64,000 nt of DNA from assembly GCA_009760855.2 (NCBI GenBank), contig WPIO01000069.1:1016501-1080500 (forward strand). Direction: 5' to 3'. Positions 56,901 through 62,480 of the stretch are shown piece by piece. Numbering within the stretch: the first letter of the stretch is position 1; every line of letters starts with the position of its first letter. Below the pieces are notes generated by a model that was not told the origin of the DNA, did not search any database, and was given only the letters and a program-made list of their open reading frames with translations. The translations under genes and the position numbers were made by a program. Origin of the DNA: Cristatella mucedo. Its lineage: Eukaryota; Bryozoa; Phylactolaemata; Cristatellidae.

Positions 56901-59900
56901 CGGACTAAGTGTCCATCGACAGGCATATGAAGACTACTGTAGGTCGTACCAATCGATCCTAGCAAAGGCCAAGTCTAGCTTCTATAGAAACATTGTTGAA
57001 TCACCGATGCACAATCCAAAAATGCTGATGTCGACAATAAACCATCTCCTCAACCGTTCCCAGATTAGCTCCTTACCTGATGATCCTTGTGATGATCTAG
57101 CCGATCGCTTCTCTCGATTCTTTGTGGAGAAGATAGACAAGATCAGGGAATCCATCCCTGCGATGACAACATCCCCACTAGAATGTTTTTCCTCGGTTCC
57201 TGGCTGCACCTCAATGTCTGCATTTAAGCAGGTCACTAGTGATCTAGTCCTAAAGTTCGTATCTCAATCAAAGAAGACAAGTCCTCTGGACCCTATTCCC
57301 ACTGTCCTGCTCCTACATTGCATTGATCTGCTGCTGCCATGCATAACTAACATAATTAATATGTCATTAGCCTCAGGTCATGTCCGAGCACCTTTCAAAA
57401 AAGCTGTAGTCAGGCCACTTCTCGAGAAAGCGACACTAGACTAAGAGAACTTGAGCAACTACCGCCCAGTCTCCCTTCTACCGTTCCTATCTAAGACACT
57501 GGAACGGGTCGTGGCGGACCAGCTGAACTCATACATCGAAACTTAAAACCTTGCCAGTCAGTCGGGCTGTAGAGCTAATCACTCCACAGAGTCAGCATTG
57601 CTTCGGGTATACAACGACCTACTTTGGAATGCATACATGGGTAGAGTGTTTCTGCCTGTTTTGCTCGATCTTTCGGCAGCTTTTGATACCATCGATCACA
57701 ACGTTCTTTGAGAGCTCCTCTCATCTCGCCTTGGCATCACTGGCACTGCTCTGCAAAGGTTCAGGTCCTATCTCAGTGGGAGACTCCAGAGTATTGACGT
57801 GAATGGACAAAGATCGTCTGAAGTACCTCTGAAATATGGCGTACCTCAGGGCTCCGTGCTAGGTCCGGTTCTTTTCAGGGTTTATACTCTCCCTCTTGCT
57901 GAGGTGATTGCCAAGCACAATCTAGGCTTTCACTTCTATGAGGATGACACTCAGTTGTACCTTTGCTTTGATCCATCCCAGCCTTCGAGCACCTCAATTT
58001 CTCTCAATTCACTTGCTGCATGCATTGATGACATCCACACATGGATGGCAGCAAATTTTCTAAAACTAAACGATGCTAAAACTAACTTACTAGTTATGGG
58101 CAAACATAGTGTGATTCAGAGATTGGAAAGGCTTGCTCTCAAAATTGGCTCTGCCAGCATATCTCCTGTTGCATCAGCTCGAAATCTACGTGTCATATTC
58201 CAAAGTGACCTCTCGTTAGACGACCATATCAGCTCCACAGTCAAATCTGCTTATTTTCAGCTTCATAACATTGCTAAAATTCGGGCTTGTTTAGATAAGG
58301 ATACCACGTCCAAGTTGGTCCATGCATTCGTGACATCCCGTCTCGACTTCTGCAACTCAGTGCTTATTGGCTTACCAGCATGTGCGATCAGGCGATTGCA
58401 GCTGGTGCAAAACTCTGCAGCTAGGCTTGTCTGCCGTGAGCGTCACAGTTGTCACATTACTCCACTTCTCGCCGACCTGCACTGGCTACCAGTCAAGCAA
58501 CGGATTGACTTCAAGGTTTTGTCGCTCACTTTTAGGTCCCTTCATTATATGGCTCCACCATATCTCTCAATTATACTACCCCATCAGGCCAAGCATCGTA
58601 CCACCTGCTTTTCGGAATCTAACAGTCTACAAATACCTCGTACAAACCTTAAATCCTTTGGAGACCATGCATTTAGTTCGTATGCTCCCAAAGCCTGGAA
58701 CTCCCCCCCCCCCGACCTGTTTCACAACATCCCCTGACCTGACCACATTTAAAAGGAACTTAAAAACACCTATTTAGGACAGCATTTAGTGGGTCCATGT
58801 GATTCGTCCTTGATGTGCTTATGTGTGCTGACACTGTGCATGCTGCCACTAACCACATTTGCATGCTGACCCTGCACCCCTAACCATATTGTTCATTTTG
58901 TTTGTTTTGTGGATCGATGCATTGATAGCCTAAGCGGCTTTCGGTACACATTCGGTAGCCAACAGACTTCGTCGCTTAGCCTGCTGGGGGAGTAGATCTG
59001 ATAGGTAGGCTAGAGCCAAAGAATGGAGGGACCTAACAGCGAGTGACAGAACCTTGAAGTCGATGATCTGCTTGACTGTGACCCAGTGCAGGTCTGTGAG
59101 AAGTGTTGTGATGTGGCAAATGCGACACACGACAGACAAGCGCTGGTGCCAAGATGCAAAGTGCCAACATGTAAATTAGGTTAGTGGTAGCAAGCACAGT
59201 ATCCGGACGAATAAGTATATGGAGCACAATTCACAAGACCCCAAACGTTGTGAGTAAAACACTGTGGTTTTAGCTACTTTTTACTTGTCATCAAATAAGG
59301 GGATGTCATGAAGTTAGTTCCAGTGACTCCCAAAATTTTGGAGCACACGAACTCAAGGCACGGTCTCTAAAGAATTTGAGGCTAGTTTGAGACATAGATA
59401 AACGACTTGAGTCAGAAGAGCAGGTAGTATGATGCCTAGCTCGGTTGGAAAGTAGCTCTGATTGGTAGGCTGGTGCAAGAGAATGAAGAGACCTAAAAGT
59501 GACCGACAAAACCAAGGCTTAATTGGGAGCCAGTGCAGGTACGCAAAAAAAAATATTAGCAGCAGTTTCGGCAGCAGCAGGGGCAGGCCCTTGGACGAAC
59601 CTACGAACACATGCAAACAAACAGGAAGACACAGTACCTGTGCTGTCGTGAAGCAGGCCACACTAGCCAGCCAGCTGATCCAGTTGACACCGAAGTGAGC
59701 AAAGATCCAGTAGCTCAGAACATTCAGGACGAGGATGTGAGCTAATGATAGTGAGAAGAACCAAAAGCTTGGCTTAAAAAAACCCTAAAAATAGAAATAG
59801 ACGTCTGTTCACACTAGCGCGTGGCGATGCCTGCCCTTTAATTCACAGATTCAACTTACTAGCTCATGCAAGCGATGTGCTGTCCACGACAAAGTGCGAG

Positions 59901-59944
59901 CACTAGAGAGAGTAGCTTGGCGCATGGAGCAGAGAACTTTGAGC
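41951..59944 (-). CDS. Front-end fatty-acyl desaturase (FADS-like), multi-exon
   Basis: Eleven well-supported exons plus one probable 5' exon, each described separately, join without frameshift into about 347 codons. Front-end desaturases are ER membrane di-iron enzymes that insert a Delta5 or Delta6 double bond between an existing one and the carboxyl end of a polyunsaturated acyl chain. All three histidine boxes are visible: HDFGH, HYQHH, and QIEHH. The third has the Gln typical of cytochrome b5-fused desaturases. WNH motifs, [38 protein letters not shown] and LFPTMPRHN match the FADS1/2 family in order. Members are about 440-450 residues with an N-terminal cytochrome b5 domain (HPGG). That domain is not found in the window and probably lies past 64 kb. 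Introns of roughly 0.1-5.3 kb are packed with LINEs and SINEs. Regioselectivity cannot be told from this sequence. Confidence 0.95.
42191..42316 (-). CDS. FADS exon 11: box 3 second half
   Basis: 126 nt between acceptor TTTCTCGTTGCAG and donor GTAAGC. It completes the QIEHH box and continues [40 protein letters not shown]. This is the conserved cytosolic C-terminal part of front-end desaturases. Phases are 2 at both ends. Confidence 0.95.
42463..42542 (-). CDS. FADS exon 10: NDWF and box 3 first half
   Basis: 80 nt between acceptor GTCTTGCAG and donor GTAAGT. It encodes [20 protein letters not shown] then NFQIEH, with the second His of the box split over the intron (CA|C). The intron to exon 11 is 146 nt, the shortest in the gene. 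Confidence 0.97.
42545..44660. other. FADS intron 9, unassigned
   Basis: About 2.1 kb between exons 9 and 10. I see no LINE, SINE or gene in it. It contains moderately GC-rich unique-looking DNA at 43.1-43.9 kb and AT-rich DNA at 44.0-44.5 kb. Confidence 0.6.
44662..44758 (-). CDS. FADS exon 9: LESHWF segment
   Basis: 97 nt between acceptor TTTGCTTGCAG and donor GTGAGG. It encodes (R)[19 protein letters not shown], then [13 protein letters not shown], aligning with the FLESHWFVWVTQMNHI region that follows the fourth membrane segment in FADS proteins. Confidence 0.97.
44759..45237. other. FADS intron 8, unassigned part
   Basis: No repeat or gene recognised in this 480 bp. SINE-1 follows. Confidence 0.55.
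45238..45420 (-). repeat. SINE-1 copy in FADS intron 8
   Basis: Full-length on the minus strand: A box TTTCGGGCCAGTCGTTAAGG, B box AGTGGGCTCGAGCCCCGTGG, LINE-A-like tail (CATCTGAATAGAGATTAAGT), then an AATAATG/ATT-rich end at 45,238-45,265. Confidence 0.88.
45421..46797. other. FADS intron 8, unassigned with one ORF
   Basis: A plus-strand frame, 46,017-46,355, reads [54 protein letters not shown] and so on for about 110 codons. It looks coherent but I recognise no family. A decayed tRNA-like head (46,365-46,460) follows. No other gene is seen. Confidence 0.3.
46798..46945 (-). repeat. SINE-2 copy in FADS intron 8
   Basis: Minus strand: decayed A box, B box TTGGGGTCGAGTCCTGCAG, GGATCCTTTGTTGCCCACTG and an end GGCTGTTAAATTAGCC at about 46,800-46,815. 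Confidence 0.78.
46946..47000 (+). repeat. LINE-B 3' tail fragment
   Basis: Plus strand: TGACTTTGTGGAGTTACAGA then GGGAGATACATTGCATTACC, the 3' terminus of LINE-B, in the intron about 90 bp downstream of exon 8 on the gene strand. Confidence 0.7.
47087..47184 (-). CDS. FADS exon 8: membrane segment
   Basis: 98 nt between acceptor GTGCCTGATTTCAG and donor GTAGGA. It encodes [20 protein letters not shown] then [12 protein letters not shown](R), a hydrophobic membrane hairpin aligning with the DLxWxxxFYxRF...PFxGxxG part of FADS proteins. Phase 0 start, phase 2 end. Confidence 0.93.
47270..47515 (-). repeat. LINE-A 3' end in FADS intron 7
   Basis: Minus strand: AATAATAATAATAAT tail, hairpin (AAAGCGCCCTTGAAGAGCTC with TAGGCGCTTT) and 3' UTR up to about 47,515. 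It ends about 100 bp from exon 7. Confidence 0.88.
47615..47691 (-). CDS. FADS exon 7: [10 protein letters not shown]
   Basis: 77 nt between acceptor TCATTTGCCAG and donor GTGAGT. It encodes (I)[19 protein letters not shown] then IRRLYL, matching the conserved IGPPLLxPxYF membrane segment of FADS. Phase 1 start, phase 0 end. Confidence 0.96.
48001..48035 (+). repeat. (GGTG)n tract
   Basis: About 35 bp of TGGG repeats on the plus strand, with many runs of three G (G-quadruplex-capable), in FADS intron 6. Confidence 0.93.
48193..48272 (+). repeat. Short tandem repeat, AGCAGATATATAATAG type
   Basis: Imperfect tandem copies of an AGCACAGCAGATATATAAT / AGGCAGATATATATAATAGC unit over 80 bp in FADS intron 6. 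Confidence 0.85.
48297..48400 (-). repeat. LINE-A hairpin/tail fragment
   Basis: Decayed minus-strand tail: TCTTAAGAGAACTGAATCTC, TTTTTAGGCACTTTACAGTTGC, then the start of the 3' UTR. Confidence 0.7.
48704..48764 (-). CDS. FADS exon 6: [10 protein letters not shown]
   Basis: 61 nt between a strong acceptor (GTCTTTTTCTTTGCAG) and donor GTGAGC. It encodes [20 protein letters not shown], aligning with the LPYNHQHxYFFL motif. Phase 0 start, phase 1 end. Confidence 0.97.
49285..49395 (-). repeat. SINE-2 fragment, decayed
   Basis: Minus strand: head GGTCCAAGTCCACGGGTACA, degraded B box, then TCCTGCATAGGACTATTCTT corresponding to the SINE-2 ...GCGATTCTTTATCG step. Confidence 0.5.
49898..49930. promoter_or_regulatory. 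Inverted CCAAT-box pair
   Basis: A perfect 10 bp inverted repeat, AGCCAATCAG (49,898-49,907) and CTGATTGGCT (49,921-49,930), separated by 13 bp. Each arm is an NF-Y-type CCAAT box. A TATATA lies just upstream and GC-rich DNA follows. It is inside FADS intron 5, so any promoter role is speculation. Confidence 0.3.
50471..50536 (-). CDS. FADS exon 5: KDPDV
   Basis: 66 nt between acceptor ACTTCTCATAG and donor GTAAGT. It encodes [20 protein letters not shown] then VE. The KDPDV...FVIGE stretch follows the second histidine box in FADS. Phase 0 at both ends. Confidence 0.97.
50540..52435. other. FADS intron 4, unassigned part
   Basis: No gene recognised. An ACAC/CACA-rich low-complexity region spans roughly 51,180-51,400. 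Confidence 0.5.
52440..53045 (+). repeat. LINE-A-related copy, degenerate
   Basis: Plus-strand RT C-terminal remnants ([37 protein letters not shown]), a 3' UTR block, and a hairpin/tail at 52,980-53,045 (AGTGCCTAGAAAGAGATTTA, GAGGCACTATATAAATC). The hairpin resembles the SINE-1 tail as much as LINE-A. Confidence 0.7.
53046..53930. other. FADS intron 4, unassigned part
   Basis: No repeat or gene recognised. Confidence 0.5.
53934..53993 (-). CDS. FADS exon 4: histidine box 2
   Basis: 60 nt between acceptor ATTTTCTGCAG and donor GTAAGC. It encodes [20 protein letters not shown], exactly the WWNHxHxQHHxKPN signature with box 2 (HYQHH). Phase 0 both ends. Confidence 0.98.
54215..54316 (-). CDS. 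FADS exon 3: histidine box 1
   Basis: 102 nt between acceptor CTGTCGTTGCAG and donor GTCTGT. It encodes [20 protein letters not shown] then [14 protein letters not shown], the QAQxGWLQHDxGH box 1 and following WNH motif. Phase 0 both ends. Confidence 0.98.
54320..55190. other. FADS intron 2, unassigned part
   Basis: No repeat or gene recognised, apart from a possible tRNA-like head at 54,755-54,820 (B-box-like CGTGTTCGAGCTCAGG). Confidence 0.45.
55195..55450 (+). repeat. LINE-A fragment, 3' UTR
   Basis: Plus strand from the [15 protein letters not shown] segment through the 3' UTR to CAAGCATGATATTA, where it stops before the hairpin. An inverted LINE-A 5' UTR arm follows immediately. Confidence 0.85.
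55452..55580 (-). repeat. LINE-A 5' UTR, inverted arm
   Basis: About 129 bp that, read on the minus strand, match 55,793-55,928 (TGAGTACCCGCTCGTTTGGT, CTCAGCACGCTCCCCCAC). Both are LINE-A 5' UTR, forming an inverted repeat around a SINE-2. Confidence 0.85.
55583..55765 (-). repeat. SINE-2 copy between inverted LINE-A arms
   Basis: Minus strand: A box TGATGGCACACTAGGTAAGG, B box GTGGGTTCGATTCCTGCGG, GCGATTCTTTATCGCCACTG, CAAGCGGTGGCATTAGCC and an end GGCTGTTTAATCAGCTGGG. This is the best-preserved SINE-2 in the window. Confidence 0.92.
55793..58905 (+). mobile_element. Near-full-length LINE-A in FADS intron 2
   Basis: Order: 5' UTR (55,793-56,007), ORF start ATG 56,008, endonuclease with [11 protein letters not shown] and LSDHMQISF motifs, linker ([17 protein letters not shown]), RT fingers ([16 protein letters not shown], then TAA at 57,442), palm ([16 protein letters not shown], then TGA at 57,709), [14 protein letters not shown], a mutated catalytic [12 protein letters not shown] instead of YADD, RT C-terminus to about 58,735, and 3' UTR to 58,905 without the hairpin or ATT tail. 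It lies antisense to the desaturase gene. Several stops, frameshifts and the catalytic change make it inactive. CR1/L2-type element, about 3.1 kb. Confidence 0.93.
58922..58972 (-). repeat. LINE-B fragment
   Basis: 50 bp matching the LINE-B 3' region (AGCCTAAGCGGCTTTCGGTA, CATTCGGTAGCCAACAGAC), wedged between LINE-A pieces. Confidence 0.75.
58973..59545 (-). repeat. LINE-A fragments, two adjacent pieces
   Basis: 58,973-59,145 matches the RT C-terminal block in minus orientation. 59,150-59,545 begins again at the 3' UTR and runs to the same block (GGGAGCCAGTGCAGGT). They are therefore two separate, partly overlapping copies. The second stops about 95 bp from FADS exon 2. Confidence 0.78.
59638..59784 (-). 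CDS. FADS exon 2: first membrane segments
   Basis: 147 nt between acceptor CTATTTTTAG and donor GTACTG. It encodes [40 protein letters not shown] and SVACFTTAQ, aligning with the GLFKxxxxFFxLxLAHI...FG..W...SQ region just before box 1. Phase 0 both ends. TTAQ joins [12 protein letters not shown] perfectly. Confidence 0.95.
59860..59944 (-). CDS. FADS exon 1 in window (probable)
   Basis: Between acceptor GCTATTGCAG and a consensus donor GTAAGT, 85 nt read (x)[20 protein letters not shown] then TAHRLHEL. This joins in phase 0 to GFFKPS, resembling the DFRxLRxxxExxGLF region. An alternative acceptor CTACTCTCTCTAG would start it at 59,902. Sequence similarity is weak, so the call rests on position and splice signals. 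Confidence 0.55.
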
Positions 59945-60004
59945 CTGCAATAGCTGCCTAAACACCGGCTGAGTGTTGTACCAAAAAGCATGCCAAGTCT
60001 ATTT

Positions 60005-60775
60005 GGGTCTAAGCCCAGAGGTAAAGTTCTCCCTCTTCACGACCTGGGTCGCGGGCTAGAGTCTTGCAGTGGGTGATCCTTTATGTAATGTAATGTATCT
60101 CCGTCTGTAACTCACAAAGTCATAAAAACTATGTGGGTGTTACGCAGGAGAGTTTTGTATAGCGCACTTACAGCCTAAGCGGCTTTCGGTACGCATTCGG
60201 TAGCCAACAGACTTCGTCTCACGCAACAAAGAGAAAGTGGGAAGCATAGCAAAAACAGGAGAGCAGTTGAGGTAGTGAGTAGCATAGAAGTAGCAGCTCA
60301 GGAACGCAGAAAAGGATGTGCCATAGTCAGCAGTATGAGAGTAGTTGTCGTTGTGTAAGAATTGTGGAAGCGAGTTCCACAGTCTAGGACCTGCAGAGCT
60401 AAAGTTTCTGTCGCCAACTGTCTTTAAGCGGAGGAATGGGACAGCTAATTTATTGTCCACACAGGACCTGAGGGCGCGAACAGGCTGAAACTGATGCAGC
60501 AGTTCAGCTAGGGACGAAGGAGCCAAGCCGTGGCGGGCCTTGTGGGTCAGCATAAGAACTTTGCTCTGTATCCTTTGCTCAACCGGCAACCATCCTAGCT
60601 CTTTCAGCAAAGGAGACACGTGCTCAAACCGCTGGGATTTGAAGACTAGCCTTGCAGCCATATTCATTGTCTGCTTTAGTGGCTTTATTGACCACTACAA
60701 GCATGTGGTGAAAACCGTGAAGGCTACACTGCCACTATATAAATGAGACTGTTAATCAGCTAGTCTTGTTTTTAC
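60005..60775 (+). repeat. SINE-2 copy split by LINE-B
   Basis: The head (60,005-60,084) has A box TTGGGTCTAAGCCCAGAGGT and B box GTCGCGGGCTAGAGTCTTGC, then GGGTGATCCTTTAT. The body resumes at 60,683-60,775 (CTACAAGCATGTGGTGAAAA, GACTGTTAATCAGCTAG). The intervening 598 bp is a LINE-B. Confidence 0.88.
60085..60682 (-). mobile_element. LINE-B inserted in SINE-2, 5'-truncated
   Basis: Minus strand: tail GTAATGTAATGTATCTCC (plus strand), 3' UTR, and a 175-codon open RT C-terminus (60,667-60,140; VFKSQRFEHVSPLLKELGWL, PVEQRIQSKVLMLTHKARHG). A perfect 6 bp target duplication CTTTAT flanks it (60,079-60,084 and 60,683-60,688). The ORF is still open, so this may be one of the youngest insertions. 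Confidence 0.95.
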
Positions 60776-61070
60776 ATGGAGTTCATTCGGCAAGCCTATG
60801 CCGGGAGAGGTAAGGTGGTCAGGCTCGTGCACTAACAACGTTCATCAACAAAAGAACTGATTCTCTGCATATAATGTGGCTCAAGGAAAGAAAGAACTCT
60901 GACACGACAACGCTCACATTCTTATATCAAGCACTCTTCTATTGACAACAGAAGCCAGACACACAGCTCCACTTGTTCCATAACAGAAAAGCAGAAGCAG
61001 ACGGCTACAGGCAGGAAAGCAGCTTCATAGCCAACACGGCATTCTAGTGAGGATATGCACGGCACTCTAC

Positions 61071-61236
61071 CTGAAATAGACTGGGTCATTGCCTGACAGC
61101 AAACCGAGTGGAACCAAGGTTTCTCCGATTCATTCGATGAACACGAAAGGCCAAGAGCATTTTCATATAACTGCCGAGTGACTTGCACATATTTATGCAA
61201 ATAGGAAGAGAACTTGGGCACACTAGACAATCTGGT
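61071..61236 (-). other. Candidate exon, unassigned
   Basis: 166 nt bounded by an acceptor (ATTTTGGTTCAG) and donor (TTTCAG|GTAGAG), open in one frame (RLSSVPKFSSYLHKYVQVTR then QLYENALGL...). A second frame near the donor reads TLVPLGLLSGNDPVYF, faintly like the KPLLIGxL end of FADS cytochrome b5 domains. That frame contains a stop upstream. Neither reading joins cleanly with the next FADS exon. Confidence 0.25.
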
Positions 61237-61511
61237 CTGAACCAAAATTATAATGGAGTGATGGTACTGCAGGCTAGTGAGAACCTGTTTGACCTGGCAC
61301 TACTGTTGAGGATGGACAACACCAAAATGATCATACTCGGCAAGGTGACAAAATCGACCTAGTAATATATGTGGATTCGAGTATCCTTGCTCACTTCATA
61401 TCTACTATCTGCTCTTTCAAATCCCATACCCGCCCCCTGCTAAACTAACTTGCATTAGATTTATAGAGGCTTTCTAAAGTTAACCATTTTTTGCACTATA
61501 GGTGCATAGAA

Positions 61512-62480
61512 ATAATAATAATATTATTATAATTATTACACTTGATAATAATACACTTGATAAAGCGCCCTCAGAGAACTTAATCTCTTTCTAGGCGCTT
61601 TACATTTGCTGCAAAGGGAAATGCAATTGAATGGTAAGTAAAATCATGCTTGAAAAACAAACAAAATGAATAATATGGTTAGGGGTGACATGCACAGGGT
61701 CAGCATGCAAATGTGGTTAGTGGCAGCATGCACAGTGTCAGCACACATAAGCACATCAATGATGAATCAGAGGGACCCACTAAATGCTGTCCTAAATAGG
61801 TGTGTTTTAAGTTCCTTTTAAATGTGGTCAGATCAGGGGGATGTTGTGACGCAGGTCGGGAGGGAGTTCCAGGCTTTGGGAGCGTACGAACTAAATGCAC
61901 GGTCTCCAAAGGATTTAAGGTTTGTACGAGGTATTTGTAGACTGCTGGGTTCCGAAAAGCGGGTGGTATGATGCTTGGCCTGATGGGGGTAGTATATCTG
62001 AGATAGGTTGGAGCCATAGAATGAAGGGACCTAAAAGTGAGCGACAAAACCTTGAAGTCAATCCAGGCTACTGGCTACCAGTCATTGCTTGACTGGTAGC
62101 CAGTGCAGGTCGGCGAGAAGTGGAGTAATGTGGCAACTGCGACGCTCACGGCAGACAAGCCTAGCTGCAGAGTTTTGCACCAGCTGCAATCGCCTGATCG
62201 CACATGCTGGTAGGCCAGTAAACAGTGAGTTGCAGAAGTCGAGACGAGATGTCACGAATGCATGGACCAACTTGGACGTGGTATCCTTATCTAAACAAGC
62301 CCGAATTTTAGCAATGTTATGAAGCTGAAAATAGGCAGGTTTGACCGTGGAGCTGATATGGTCGTCTAACGAGAGGTTGCTTTGGAATATGACACCTAGA
62401 TTTCGAGCCGATGCAACAGGAGATATGCTGGCAGAGCCAATTTTGAGAGTCAGCCTTTCCAATCTCTGAATCACACTGGG
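61512..62480 (-). repeat. LINE-A copy, 5'-truncated
   Basis: Minus strand: ATT tail, hairpin (CGCCCTCAGAGAACTTAATC with TAGGCGCTTT), 3' UTR, RT C-terminus in two open blocks (62,474-62,082 and 62,047-61,700) separated by a small inverted duplication at 62,071-62,103. It begins at the [17 protein letters not shown] segment. Confidence 0.92.
62071..62103. repeat. 14 bp perfect palindrome inside LINE-A
   Basis: CTGGCTACCAGTCA and its reverse complement TGACTGGTAGCCAG are separated by TTGCT. Other LINE-A copies have only the right arm, so the left arm is a local inverted duplication. Confidence 0.95.
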
